A DNA stretch of 64,000 nucleotides from Acidimicrobiia bacterium UBA5794 (GCA_002418265.1 DIDS01000019.1:4223-68222); one strand, 5' to 3'; numbered from the stretch's first letter, positions 17,550-26,570 are shown. Numbers and translations are program-made. Notes: generated from the letters alone by a model not told the origin.

Positions 17550-18148
17550 ATCCCGTTTCCATCGTCTCTGGCACCGCTGTTCCGCTCCCGCTGGCAAATG
17601 TGGACACCGATCAGATCATTCCGAAACAGTTCGGCAAGAGGGTTGAGCGGTCCGGGTTTGGTGAGTTCCTGTTCTTCGACTGGGCGACAGACGACGAGGG
17701 TGAGCCCGATCCGTCCTTCGTTCTCAATAAGCCCGAGTATCGCAACGCGGTCATCTTGGTGACAGGGAAGAACTTCGGTTCGGGATCGTCACGCGAACAT
17801 GCCCCCTGGGCCTTGGAGGATTGGGGATTCCAGGCCATCATCGCCCCCTCGTTTGCTGACATCTTCAGGTCGAACTGCGCCATGATCGGGCTCCTCGCTG
17901 TCGAGCTTTCCCCGGCCGAGGTCGACAGGCTCACACTGATGGCTGAAGATCCAGAGAGCCGGATCACGATCGACCTTGAGAACCAGACCGTGACCGCTGA
18001 GGGGTTCGAGGCAACCTTCGACATCGATCCATTTGTCAAACACTGTCTTCTCAACGGGCTTGACCACATTGCTCTGTCCCTTGAGCACCGGGACGAAATC
18101 GACAGCTTTGAGGCAGCGAGGCCGAGCTACAACCCCGTCGTGGCGTGA
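17546..18148 (+). CDS. leuD: 3-isopropylmalate dehydratase small subunit, copy 2 (tandem duplicate)
   Basis: A 200-residue LeuD about 93% identical to copy 1. Changes include T16L, D18N, L30G, K48T, K50D, K108R, T118A, G128R, A184E and S193P. The substrate loop GKNFGSGSSREHAPWAL is unchanged. L30G falls in the conserved PKQFLKR segment and may weaken or alter the protein. It lacks a full leuC ahead; the upstream sequence AGGAGGCACC at 17457 is too far to be its ribosome site, so expression may depend on read-through from the operon. The open frame suggests either recent duplication or retained function. Confidence 0.93.
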   Translation: MNPVSIVSGTAVPLPLANVDTDQIIPKQFGKRVERSGFGEFLFFDWATDDEGEPDPSFVLNKPEYRNAVILVTGKNFGSGSSREHAPWALEDWGFQAIIAPSFADIFRSNCAMIGLLAVELSPAEVDRLTLMAEDPESRITIDLENQTVTAEGFEATFDIDPFVKHCLLNGLDHIALSLEHRDEIDSFEAARPSYNPVVA

Positions 18149-18164
18149 GCTTCACCCACCACGT

Positions 18165-18222
18165 ACCCAGGGTTCCAGTACCCGGTTTTCTCTGTACTGG
18201 AACCCAGGGTTCCAGTACAGAG
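18165..18222. repeat. ACCCAGGGTTCCAGTAC direct and inverted repeats
   Basis: ACCCAGGGTTCCAGTAC occurs at 18165-18181 and again at 18202-18218. The second copy is also the right arm of a near-perfect palindrome with CTCTGTACTGGAACCC (18190-18205). The core GTACCC(A/T)GGG(TTCCA) recurs in other gaps of this window, at 22088-22097 (only GTACCCAGGG) and in a hairpin at 47229-47280. Confidence 0.8.
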
Positions 18223-18227
18223 TTTTT
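18190..18227 (+). terminator. Rho-independent terminator of the leu operon
   Basis: CTCTGTACTGGAACCC (18190-18205) pairs over 16 bp with GGGTTCCAGTACAGAG (18207-18222) around a single A and is followed by TTTTT at 18223-18227. It lies 41 bp after the stop of leuD copy 2, a classic intrinsic terminator arrangement. In a real RNA the loop would open to at least 3 bases. Confidence 0.8.
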
Positions 18228-18297
18228 CCCACAATGGGGCCCGTAGAACGAGTAGTCGGCGTATTTCTTGCCGTTGGCAGTAATTTGGGTGTTGAGC

Positions 18298-19539
18298 ATG
18301 TCGCCACGCAAAGCCGATCAAACGCCGGACGGGGAACCGTCCATCAGAATCGACGAGCCCTCAGTCGACACGCCTTCGGGCATGGCGTGGCAGCCATTTG
18401 TCGTGGGTGCAATGCTTGGTGCAGGGCTTGCGGCGGTGCTTCTCGGCACATGGACCAGCACACCACCGGTCGATTCAGCGGCTTCCTCAACCACTTCCAC
18501 AATCAAGAGCACAACGCTGACATCTGTTGCACCCGGCAATACCCCGGTCAGTATTCCGTCTCCGCCGGTGTTTTCGGAAGACCAGATGGGGGGTGCGTTG
18601 CTGGCGGTGACGGGGAGTTGGACCCACCCGGTTCTTGAACGTTGGACTCCGGGACTTGATGAGGTCCTTGGTCCATTGCCCTACGGCAGCGGTGGGGACT
18701 TCCGCTCAGACGCAAGCGGTCAATTCTTCGCCTTCCGGGCACCCGCATCAGATGTGTCGGTTGCCACCCTGTTTGTGGGCCAAGAGGACCGGTACGTTGC
18801 ATTCTCTGTAAGTGCTTCATCGTGGGCCTGGCACGCAACTGAGCCTGGCTCCATCGCTTGGGTGCAAGACACAGGGACCGACCGCACGGTCATGGCATCG
18901 CACGCGCAGATTGCCCAAATCGATGACGTCAGCAGCTCCGGGATTGCCGACACAGAGGTGCTTGGAACGGTGCAGGACGGGGAGTGGCTCGTTGCCTTTG
19001 ATGAGTGGGGAATCGCGACAGCGAGCGTTGACCCCGACACAGATGCACGGAGTGTCCGCCGTATCGGTCGCGATGGGAGCACCTCGGCCGAGACGAATGG
19101 GATGTTCCCGTTGGCTTTCTCAAGCAGCGGGATTGGTGTGGTCACCATTTCCGGCGACACGTCAGCGACCTTCAACCCCATGCTCGTAGACCGGACATTT
19201 CATATTCTCACAGACCTCGGTGAACATGACGGTGGGGCCATCGACGCTGCATGGTCGCCAAACGGCAACGAGGTTGCCCTCGTTGACTACCGCAACGACG
19301 GTGATCTCGACTTCCATCTTGAGCTCTGGAGCGTGACCGGTAAGAAGAAACTTGATATCCCACTGGAACTCCGCGCCTATGGAGTGACATGGACAGCGGA
19401 TGGAGCCTTCGTTGTGCTTCAGGCAACCGACAATGCCCGATGGGGTGGGCTCCTGATGGTCGATCGAGAGACAGGCGACATATCCCGATTCACGGTTGAT
19501 CGTGGAACCTTCATCGCCGTCGCTGCCAGCACCTCCTGA
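18298..19539 (+). CDS. Membrane-anchored propeller-like protein of unknown function
   Basis: About 413 residues from the ATG at 18298 (MSPRKADQT; an in-frame ATG 30 bases earlier is less likely). A single membrane helix, FVVGAMLGAGLAAVLLGTW, is followed by a Ser/Thr-rich linker (AASSTTSTIKSTTLTS) typical of secreted stalks. The extracytoplasmic part has repeated beta-strand-like units, including DAAWSPNGNEVALVDY and GVTWTADGAFVVLQA, like WD40/TolB-type propeller blades. No catalytic motif seen. It follows the leu terminator and is probably transcribed separately. Confidence 0.65.
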   Translation: MSPRKADQTPDGEPSIRIDEPSVDTPSGMAWQPFVVGAMLGAGLAAVLLGTWTSTPPVDSAASSTTSTIKSTTLTSVAPGNTPVSIPSPPVFSEDQMGGALLAVTGSWTHPVLERWTPGLDEVLGPLPYGSGGDFRSDASGQFFAFRAPASDVSVATLFVGQEDRYVAFSVSASSWAWHATEPGSIAWVQDTGTDRTVMASHAQIAQIDDVSSSGIADTEVLGTVQDGEWLVAFDEWGIATASVDPDTDARSVRRIGRDGSTSAETNGMFPLAFSSSGIGVVTISGDTSATFNPMLVDRTFHILTDLGEHDGGAIDAAWSPNGNEVALVDYRNDGDLDFHLELWSVTGKKKLDIPLELRAYGVTWTADGAFVVLQATDNARWGGLLMVDRETGDISRFTVDRGTFIAVAASTS

Positions 19540-19570
19540 GATCGTCACGAGAGCACGCCCCATTGCGTGT

Positions 19571-20290
19571 TCAGTTCGACGATTCCTTGATGAGGCGGCC
19601 GATGTGTTTCGTGGCTTCGCGATAGCTCAAGCCACTGAGCTGTACCCGGTGTTCAGCAACGAAGTCGGCGACTGCATTCGGATCCGTTTTGGCGTATTCA
19701 CGCAGCGCCCATCCAATGGCTTTGCGGATGAAGAACTCCGTTTCATGCATCCGCTTTGTGCAGTAGCTGAACACACGATCGGCATCGGTGCGCTCTTTTG
19801 CACCAACCTGACAGATGATTGCGGTGCGGCGAAGCCACATATCGTCGTCATCGATCCACCCATCCACAACCGGCCACACCTCGTGTGGGTAATCAAGGAC
19901 CAGGGGACGAATCATGTGGATGGCGGCCTCATCGACAAAGTCCCACCATGCGCCCTCAACGATGAATCGACGGTAGAGAGGGAGCGATTCGGGAACGATG
20001 AATCGCTCGAACGTCGTCGCGAAGCCTTGGGCGAGGTACTTCTCTTCCCGATGATCCAGTTCCCAAAGGGCCACAACCAGCCCCTCGTATTCATCTCGAT
20101 CAGAGGGTGCGAAGTTCTTCTTGAGTTGCCGCATGATCTCGACACGACCAGGCTTCTGCACGCCATAGAACGGCATGTCGGTCTTCATGTACGCCTGCAT
20201 GCCCTCTGCCTTCTCCGGGTTTGCCCTCGCAGCGAGCTCCTCCTGCACATAGACGGTCAGGCCGACGCTTGCATTCTGAGGGGGGCTCAC
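19571..20290 (-). CDS. AlkD-like DNA alkylation repair glycosylase
   Basis: A 239-residue HEAT-like-repeat protein of the DNA alkylation repair family, which excises cationic alkylpurines such as 3-methyladenine. Diagnostic stretches are YMKTDMPFYGVQKPGR, WWDFVDEAAIH (position of the AlkD catalytic Asp and aromatic residues), DDDMWLRRTAIICQ and the C-terminal FFIRKAIGWALREYAKTDP with LSGLSYREA. It starts GTG in a GTGA overlap with the stop of the thioesterase gene upstream, so the two are co-translated. Confidence 0.9.
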   Translation of the reverse strand: MSPPQNASVGLTVYVQEELAARANPEKAEGMQAYMKTDMPFYGVQKPGRVEIMRQLKKNFAPSDRDEYEGLVVALWELDHREEKYLAQGFATTFERFIVPESLPLYRRFIVEGAWWDFVDEAAIHMIRPLVLDYPHEVWPVVDGWIDDDDMWLRRTAIICQVGAKERTDADRVFSYCTKRMHETEFFIRKAIGWALREYAKTDPNAVADFVAEHRVQLSGLSYREATKHIGRLIKESSN

Positions 20291-20688
20291 TGGCTGGATC
20301 CTGCCAGCTTCCTGCGGACCTCGTCGGGAATTGGCACCCGCGTGAACTCGTTCGGATCAACGAAAACGATGATCTCACGCCCCGATGCGACCACCGTGCC
20401 GTCCGAAAGTCGGGTCGTGACGAAGGAAAGCGTCATCGATGTCGTTCCCATGGACTCCACGGAAACGGTGGTTTCGATGACATCCCCGAGCTTTGCGGAA
20501 GCTTTGAAGTCGATCTCCATCCGCACAGCCACGACATCGACTCCAATCCCACCGAGCTCTTCACCTCCGTATCCGGCCTCCTCGATCCAGTCGGTCATCG
20601 CATCGTCCCAGTATCTGGCGTAGTTGCCGTTGAAGACAATCGCCTGAGGATCACAATCGGAGTATCTGATTTTCTGCGTTGTTGCCAT
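20287..20688 (-). CDS. Acyl-CoA thioesterase, 4HBT hotdog family
   Basis: A 133-residue hotdog-fold thioesterase. The N-terminal motif RYSDCDPQAIVFNGNYARYWDDA matches the 4HBT/YbgC/FadM group, with the catalytic Asp in the DPQAIVFNGNY segment. The C-terminal strands VETTVSVESMG and ASGREIIVFVDP fit the fold. The acyl-CoA substrate is unknown. It is followed by the overlapping AlkD-like gene and preceded by the MOSC-like gene with a 2-bp gap. Confidence 0.88.
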   Translation of the reverse strand: MATTQKIRYSDCDPQAIVFNGNYARYWDDAMTDWIEEAGYGGEELGGIGVDVVAVRMEIDFKASAKLGDVIETTVSVESMGTTSMTLSFVTTRLSDGTVVASGREIIVFVDPNEFTRVPIPDEVRRKLAGSSQ

Positions 20689-20690
20689 GT

Positions 20691-21278
20691 CTACTCCACA
20701 GAACCGTAGAAGACGGTGTCACCGACAGCAATGCCGATGCCTTTGGGTGTGTGGTCGGCTGCCACGATGAAGCCGCGTCGTCCTTCGTGAAGATCCATGA
20801 GAGGTGCTTCGACCTCGGCGAGGAGAGCAACGGCGTCGAGGCCGAGCATGAAGCTTGTGAACTCCACACACGGTGCCGCGATCCTGGGACGTTCCAACGC
20901 GACACGTTCTCCTTCTGCCGTTTCGATCACCAGTCCCTCCCCGAGATTGTCCAGACACAGCGGCGGGCCGTCGATGAGGATGTTCTCACCAGCGATTCCA
21001 TCGGGTGCACTCCCAAACCGTTCGGCCATCAACGCATAGTGACCAGTGAAGCCGATCGACAGTGGACGCCGACCGCCGCCACGGGAGGCAGGATGGGCCT
21101 TGTGGTGGGCATCGATGACCCACGTGTCGTCATGCCTCCCGACCATGCCCCACGCATCGACCGAGGCTTGCGATACGGAGAGAATGCCCTGGGGCATGTA
21201 GCCGACTCCCTTGGCCTTGATCGGGTACTTCTGTATCTGGAGCCGCACGATCGTGCCGATGGGTTCACCCTTGTCCAT
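20691..21278 (-). CDS. MOSC-domain-like protein
   Basis: About 195 residues. The segment GENILIDGPPLC, then EGLVIETAEGERVALERPRIAAPCVEF, resembles the MOSC domain, in which a conserved Cys lies in a PR-x-PC pattern and serves sulfur carriage. No molybdenum cofactor partner is near, so the function is uncertain. I start it at ATG 21278 (MDKGEP), which overlaps the end of the GDPD gene by 14 bp; an upstream start at 21296 would overlap it by 32 bp. Confidence 0.5.
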   Translation of the reverse strand: MDKGEPIGTIVRLQIQKYPIKAKGVGYMPQGILSVSQASVDAWGMVGRHDDTWVIDAHHKAHPASRGGGRRPLSIGFTGHYALMAERFGSAPDGIAGENILIDGPPLCLDNLGEGLVIETAEGERVALERPRIAAPCVEFTSFMLGLDAVALLAEVEAPLMDLHEGRRGFIVAADHTPKGIGIAVGDTVFYGSVE

Positions 21279-22062
21279 CGTGGATCTCGTTGACAACGTC
21301 GTTGAGGATGTCTGGCCGGTCGGTCACGATGCCGTCGACGCCCATCTCCAGGAACCGCCGCATGTCCAAGGGATCGTCGACGGTCCACAGGTGAATGTGT
21401 GCCCCAACATCGTGGATCGCGTCGATCAGCTTCTGATCGATCTTCACCCCCTTCATCTCGTATGGGAGTTGGTAGGCGTCGGCGTTGCGCCTGACGGAAC
21501 GCCCAACTCGGGAGGCGGCGTACATGGCGGTGGCGGTTGTTGAACCTGCTGATGTTGCGACGCGACCCTTCGTGATCCTACGGAACCGAGCGGTTCTGGC
21601 GTCGATGAACCCACCGATCAGGACCGCGTCCTGCTTCCGTTTCCGCACTACAACGTCCGCAACGGCCCATTCGGCGTTCTTGGCCTTCAGATCGATGTTG
21701 AAGTTGACGTCGTCGAAGGTGTCGAATGTGTCGTCAAGTCGCGAGATGCCGATGCCCGTGCCCCGCAGAGGGAAAGACTCTCCGTCCGGTGAGAAGTTGT
21801 ATGCAGCGTCGAGGCGCTTGAGGTCGGCCCAATCCCAGTCGACGACCCGACCAACCCCGTTGGTTGTCCGTTCGAGCGATTCGTCGTGAAACACCACAAC
21901 CACGCCGTCGCGGGTGACCCTGATATCGGTCTCGATGTAGCGGTAGCCGAGGTCGACCGCCCCCTGGAACGCATGATGCGTGTTTTCGGGCCACAAGATC
22001 CTGCTCCCGCGATGGGCCATCCGAATGGGTTGCTCACGGCTGAGATAAGGACGAACAGACAT
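21265..22062 (-). CDS. Glycerophosphodiester phosphodiesterase
   Basis: A 265-residue GDPD-family TIM barrel that hydrolyses glycerophosphodiesters to glycerol 3-phosphate and an alcohol. The catalytic signature is HRGSRILWPENTHHAF (HRG, PEN, residues 17-32), with metal ligands in YIETDIRVTRDG and catalytic His in VVVFHDESLERTTNG. There is no signal peptide, so a cytoplasmic enzyme is expected. It is followed by the MOSC-like and thioesterase genes on the same strand. Confidence 0.93.
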   Translation of the reverse strand: MSVRPYLSREQPIRMAHRGSRILWPENTHHAFQGAVDLGYRYIETDIRVTRDGVVVVFHDESLERTTNGVGRVVDWDWADLKRLDAAYNFSPDGESFPLRGTGIGISRLDDTFDTFDDVNFNIDLKAKNAEWAVADVVVRKRKQDAVLIGGFIDARTARFRRITKGRVATSAGSTTATAMYAASRVGRSVRRNADAYQLPYEMKGVKIDQKLIDAIHDVGAHIHLWTVDDPLDMRRFLEMGVDGIVTDRPDILNDVVNEIHDGQG

Positions 22063-22115
22063 GGTTGCGAGGCTACCGGGTTCACGCGTACCCAGGGTAA
22101 GAACCGACCGTCACG

Positions 22116-22131
22116 GTGGGCTAGAGCCCAC
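22116..22131 (-). terminator. Hairpin downstream of hutI, possible terminator
   Basis: GTGGGCT-AG-AGCCCAC forms a 7-bp stem 19 bases after the hutI stop on the minus strand. No T-run follows, so an intrinsic terminator is weakly supported. The gap also holds the GTACCCAGGG motif at 22088-22097. Confidence 0.4.
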
Positions 22132-22149
22132 AGAACGAGCTCAAGCGGC

Positions 22150-23355
22150 TCAGACCGGGATACCGCGCTTGATGACCCGCCGAACGAGGTCACCGTCTGG
22201 CCGGTACACGAGATGTTCGTATGACGGGGTATCGAGCATCACCAGATCACCAAGCCTGCCCTCGGCGATTACACCGCGGTCGTCGAGCCCCAGCGCTGCG
22301 GCTCCTCCCGCAGTCGCAGACCAGAGCGCCTCCTGGGGTGTGAAGCCAGAGGTCGTGGCAGCAAGCGCGATGATGAACGGCATGGTCTCGACATAGCTCG
22401 TTCCCGGGTTGCAGTCGGTCGCGATTGCAACCGTGACACCTGCATCAAGGAACCGTCGACCGTCTGGTGGCGGTTCCTGCATGGTCAGCGACACGCCCGG
22501 CAACAGCACTGCAACGGTTCCGGCCGAGGCAAGCAATGCGAGGTCGGCATCGGTTGCATGATCAAGATGGTCGGCCGCGACCGCACCAACGGATGCAGCA
22601 AGTGCCGCTCCACCTGAACGTGAAAGCTGATCAACGTGGAGTCTGACATCGAGCCCGACACGTTTCCCTGCCTCAACGATCCGTTCCGTCTCTGCAAGGG
22701 AGAAGGCAACGTCATCGCAGAACACATCGATGAAGTCGACTCGCTTGGACACGGCGTCCAACATTTCACCAGTCACAAGCTCCACGTAGGCAGAGCGGTT
22801 GTCGCGGAACTCGGGGGCGACGACGTGTGCTCCAAGGTAGGTTCGGATGACGTCGATGGGAAGGCTTGCGTCGATCGCATCGATCGCATCAAGCATCTTG
22901 AGTTCGGTTTCCGTGTCGAGCCCGTAGCCTGTTTTGATCTCCACGGTCGTCGTACCACTCGCAAGCATCCGCACGGCCCGTTCTCGGCTGGCAAGCACAA
23001 GTTCGGCCAGGTTTACGTCTCTCGTTGCGCTCACAGTCGAATAAATACCGCCCCCCGCGTCCTGGATCTCCTCGTAGGTCGCCCCTCCCAGACGCATGGC
23101 ATGTTCATGGGCGCGATCGCCTGCGAACACGACATGGGTGTGTGCGTCGACGAATCCCGGGACGACGGCAACACCTCTGGCATCGATCATCGGCAAGGAC
23201 GCAAGGTTCGACGGGACCGCATCAGTCGAACCGACCCATGCGATGACACCGCCACGGATGCCGACGGCAGCATCGGTGATGATGCCGAGAAGGTCATCGT
23301 CGCGACCGTCGTTCGTGACGAGCTGGCCAATGTTCGTTATCAGCAGGTCGGACAT
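22150..23355 (-). CDS. hutI: Imidazolonepropionase
   Basis: Third enzyme of histidine degradation, opening 4-imidazolone-5-propionate to N-formimino-glutamate in the cytoplasm. The 401-residue amidohydrolase has the metal site VDAHTHVVFAGDR, the substrate segment GGGIYSTVSATRD, IKTGYGLDTETELKML and the late metal ligand in AIATDCNPGTS. I start at the ATG at 23355 (MSDLLITN), 7 bases after the hutU stop; an earlier frame start would overlap hutU. It is the last gene of the hut operon. Confidence 0.96.
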   Translation of the reverse strand: MSDLLITNIGQLVTNDGRDDDLLGIITDAAVGIRGGVIAWVGSTDAVPSNLASLPMIDARGVAVVPGFVDAHTHVVFAGDRAHEHAMRLGGATYEEIQDAGGGIYSTVSATRDVNLAELVLASRERAVRMLASGTTTVEIKTGYGLDTETELKMLDAIDAIDASLPIDVIRTYLGAHVVAPEFRDNRSAYVELVTGEMLDAVSKRVDFIDVFCDDVAFSLAETERIVEAGKRVGLDVRLHVDQLSRSGGAALAASVGAVAADHLDHATDADLALLASAGTVAVLLPGVSLTMQEPPPDGRRFLDAGVTVAIATDCNPGTSYVETMPFIIALAATTSGFTPQEALWSATAGGAAALGLDDRGVIAEGRLGDLVMLDTPSYEHLVYRPDGDLVRRVIKRGIPV

Positions 23356-23362
23356 CGTCGGG

Positions 23363-25051
23363 TCACGCGTCGAGCATCGGGATGCGGACGCCGCGTTCGC
23401 GTGCGACCTCGATCGCGCGTTCGTAGCCAGCATCGGCGTGACGGATCACGCCCATGCCGGGATCGTTCGTGAGGACTCGTTCGATCCGAAGGGCAGCCTC
23501 GTCGGTGCCGTCCGCAACGACCTGGGCACCTGCGTGGATCGACTTGCCCATGCCGACTCCCCCGCCATGATGGACCGCCACCCATGCGGCGCCCGAGGCA
23601 GTGTTGATCAGGGCGTTGAGGATCGGCCAGTCAGCAACGGCATCGGAACCATCAAGCATCGCCTCGGTCTCGCGGTACGGCGATGCAACGGAACCAGAGT
23701 CGAGATGGTCACGGCCGATCACGATCGGTGCGGAGACCTTGCCTGTCCGCACGAGATCGTTGAAGGCGAGTCCGGCCCGATGACGTTCGCCATATCCGAG
23801 CCAGCAGATACGGGCAGGCAGGCCCTGGAACTCGACCTGGTCTTCAGCCATGTCGAGCCAATTGAGCAGCGGGACGTTGTCCGGGAAGAGTGCACGGAGA
23901 GCGTCGTCCGTTGCCTTGATGTCGGCGGGGTCACCCGACAGTGCAATCCACCGAAACGGTCCGAGCCCCTCACAGAACAGATCTCGAATGTAGGCAGGGA
24001 CGAACCCGGGATAGGAGAAGGCGTCGGTGTACCCGCCCTCCAGCGCCTCTCCTCGCAGGTTGTTCCCGTAGTCGAAGACCTCAGCGCCTGCTTCCTGCCA
24101 GCCGACCATCGCCCGACAGTGGGCGGCCATCGACGCCCTTGCCCTCTCGACATATTCCCGGGGCTCCTCAGCCCTCAGCGCGTCAGCTTCCGACAGCGTC
24201 ATCCCGACAGGGACATAGCCGTTGAGTGGGTCGTGGGCCGACGTCTGGTCAGTCACGATGTCGATGTCCACACCGCGGTCGAGCAGATCCTGAAACACCT
24301 CGGCAGCGTTTCCCACAACAGCGATCGACACGGCCTCACCGTTCGCTTTGGCCTCAAGAGCCCGCTCAACCGCAGCGTCGAGATTCGGCGCGAGTTCGTC
24401 AACGTACCTTGTGTCGAGCCGTTTCTGGATTCGGTCGGGATCGATTTCGACGGCGAGACAGACACCTTCGTTCATGGTCACCGCAAGCGGCTGGGCACCC
24501 CCCATGCCACCGAGACCGGCGGTCAGGGTCAGCGTGCCTTTGAGTGTTCCACCAAACCGCATTTGGGCGATCGCGACGAATGTTTGATAGGTGCCCTGGA
24601 GGATTCCCTGCGTTCCGATGTAGATCCATGAGCCTGCGGTCATTTGGCCGTACATCATCAGGCCCGCATCTTCGAGGTCCCAGAACGTCTGCCAGTTCGC
24701 CCAATCTGGCACAAGATTCGAGTTTGCCAGAAGCACCCGCGGTGCCATCTTGTGGGTGCGGAATCGCCCAACGGGTTTGCCTGACTGGATCAGGAGTGTT
24801 TCGTCGGATTCGAGATCGGTCAGGCTCTGGACGATCGCATCAAACGACTCCCAGTTGCGTGCTGCTTTCCCCCGGCCCCCGTAGACAACAAGATCGAGCG
24901 GGATCTCGGCGACCTGCGGATCAAGGTTGTTGAGAAAGCACCGCAACGCCGCCTCCTGGAGCCACCCCTTGGTATTCAACCCGGTACCGGTTGGGGCCTT
25001 CACCGTTCGCGGCCCGGTTCCGTATGCGAATGCGGCGGTGTCGTCGGTCAT
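23363..25051 (-). CDS. hutU: Urocanate hydratase
   Basis: Second enzyme of histidine degradation; adds water to urocanate using tightly bound NAD+. 562 residues from ATG 25051, the usual length. The N-terminus TGLNTKGWLQEAALRCFLNNLDP and the NAD-binding GGLGGMGGAQPLAVTMN are typical. The catalytic Cys region is in the segment AYIRDLFCEGLGPFRW. The start comes one base after the hutH stop (TGACATG), so it is coupled to hutH; an earlier start in frame at 25093 would overlap it. Confidence 0.97.
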   Translation of the reverse strand: MTDDTAAFAYGTGPRTVKAPTGTGLNTKGWLQEAALRCFLNNLDPQVAEIPLDLVVYGGRGKAARNWESFDAIVQSLTDLESDETLLIQSGKPVGRFRTHKMAPRVLLANSNLVPDWANWQTFWDLEDAGLMMYGQMTAGSWIYIGTQGILQGTYQTFVAIAQMRFGGTLKGTLTLTAGLGGMGGAQPLAVTMNEGVCLAVEIDPDRIQKRLDTRYVDELAPNLDAAVERALEAKANGEAVSIAVVGNAAEVFQDLLDRGVDIDIVTDQTSAHDPLNGYVPVGMTLSEADALRAEEPREYVERARASMAAHCRAMVGWQEAGAEVFDYGNNLRGEALEGGYTDAFSYPGFVPAYIRDLFCEGLGPFRWIALSGDPADIKATDDALRALFPDNVPLLNWLDMAEDQVEFQGLPARICWLGYGERHRAGLAFNDLVRTGKVSAPIVIGRDHLDSGSVASPYRETEAMLDGSDAVADWPILNALINTASGAAWVAVHHGGGVGMGKSIHAGAQVVADGTDEAALRIERVLTNDPGMGVIRHADAGYERAIEVARERGVRIPMLDA

Positions 25052-25052
25052 G

Positions 25053-26570
25053 TCACGCTCCGAACTCGATGCGGCTGAATGCCCCCGATTCAATCAGGTC
25101 AGCGATCGCCGTCATGTCCACCCCGGGTGGACGGTCTTCGACAAGTGGTTCGCACACGGATCGAACCAGATCCTTGACCGCTGACGTTCCGGGGGCGAGG
25201 GGGGCGTCCCTCTGCTCGGCGCCTTGGGCTGCACACATGAGTTCGACGGCGACCACCCGGCCGGTGTTGGTCAACACCGTATCGAGTTTGGTTGCGGCCC
25301 CCCATCCCATCGACACGTGGTCCTCCTGGAGCCCCGACGTCGGAATGGATTCAACCGATGCCGGGTGGGCAAGCACCTTGTTCTCGGCCACGATGGCAGC
25401 AGCGGTGTACTGCGTGATCATGTATCCGCTCGACACCCCTGGTTCCGTCGCGAGGAACGCTGTGAGTCCACTTGAGCGGTCAGGATCAAGGAGTCGATCG
25501 GTTCGTCGCTCAGAGATGGATCCAAGCTCGGTGACGGCAATCGCGAGAAAGTCAAGCGCAAAGGCGAGTGGCTGTCCATGGAAGTTGCCTGCCGAGATGA
25601 CGTCACGATCCTCGGCAAAGACAATCGGATTGTCGACGACTGAACCAAGCTCAGTCGCAAACACGGTCTCGGCATAGGAAATGACGTCTCGGACCGCGCC
25701 GTGGACCTGAGGCGCGCACCTGAGGCTGTATGCATCCTGGACCTTGTGGGTGAAATCGTCGTGGTGCATCTTTGAGATCTCGGACCCTTCGAGCAGTTGC
25801 CGGATCCTCCTCGCAGACTCGACCTGTCCCGTGTGTGGTCGCAGAGCATGGATCCGCTCTTCGAACGGCCTCGTCGATCCCATCAGGGCTTCGACGCTGA
25901 GGGCACACGCTGCATCGTCAGCGTCGACGAGTTGTCGCGCCCTGTGGACCGCGATGCATCCTTGGGCAAGCATCCCTTCTGTTCCGTTCAGGAGCGACAG
26001 CCCCTCCTTCGGCCCGAGTTCCAAAGGTTCGATGCCAGCGGCCGCAAGAACAGAGGCGGACGCGACCGGTCCCTCATCGGAAAGCACGAAACCCTCTCCG
26101 ATGAGGGGAAGAGCGAGATGGGCAAACGGTGCCAGGTCGCCAGAGGCCCCAACGGATCCCTGTGCTGGCACGGCTGGGAGGATGTCGTTGGTCAGAAGCT
26201 CAATCAATTTTCTGACGACAACCGGTCGGACACCCGAATACCCCTGCGCGAGGGTTCTGGCGCGACACAACAGCATGGCACGGACAACCTCGGGAGACAT
26301 CAGGTCACCAACGCCCGCGGCGTGACTTCGAAGCAGACCGTATTGAAGGTCAGTCGCTCGTTCGGGTGGAATGTGGGTGCTTGCCAGAGCACCAAAGCCC
26401 GTCGTGATGCCATAGACGATCTTGTTCTCGACGACAACGCGTTCGACGAGCGTCGCGGCGGGTTCCATGCGGGCATCAAGGCTGTCGCCCACGACGACCT
26501 CAGCCTTGCCATACGCGACAGCGACCACCTCGTCGATCCTGAGTGGTGACCCATCAACAACGACCTTCAC
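25053..26570 (-). CDS. hutH: Histidine ammonia-lyase
   Basis: First enzyme of histidine degradation; removes ammonia from histidine to give urocanate. The MIO prosthetic group should form from Ala142-Ser143-Gly144 in GSVGASGDLAPFAHLAL. Other family stretches are ITTGFGALAST and TRPFEERIHALRPH. The 505 residues match the family. It heads hutH-hutU-hutI; no hutG or hutF is present, so the last step must be encoded elsewhere. No regulator gene adjoins the operon. Confidence 0.97.
   Translation of the reverse strand: MKVVVDGSPLRIDEVVAVAYGKAEVVVGDSLDARMEPAATLVERVVVENKIVYGITTGFGALASTHIPPERATDLQYGLLRSHAAGVGDLMSPEVVRAMLLCRARTLAQGYSGVRPVVVRKLIELLTNDILPAVPAQGSVGASGDLAPFAHLALPLIGEGFVLSDEGPVASASVLAAAGIEPLELGPKEGLSLLNGTEGMLAQGCIAVHRARQLVDADDAACALSVEALMGSTRPFEERIHALRPHTGQVESARRIRQLLEGSEISKMHHDDFTHKVQDAYSLRCAPQVHGAVRDVISYAETVFATELGSVVDNPIVFAEDRDVISAGNFHGQPLAFALDFLAIAVTELGSISERRTDRLLDPDRSSGLTAFLATEPGVSSGYMITQYTAAAIVAENKVLAHPASVESIPTSGLQEDHVSMGWGAATKLDTVLTNTGRVVAVELMCAAQGAEQRDAPLAPGTSAVKDLVRSVCEPLVEDRPPGVDMTAIADLIESGAFSRIEFGA

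Noticed and set aside
23096..24631. 511-codon plus-strand frame
   Set aside because: Antisense to hutI and hutU, whose motifs and overlaps are certain; long shadow frames are expected in GC-rich coding DNA.
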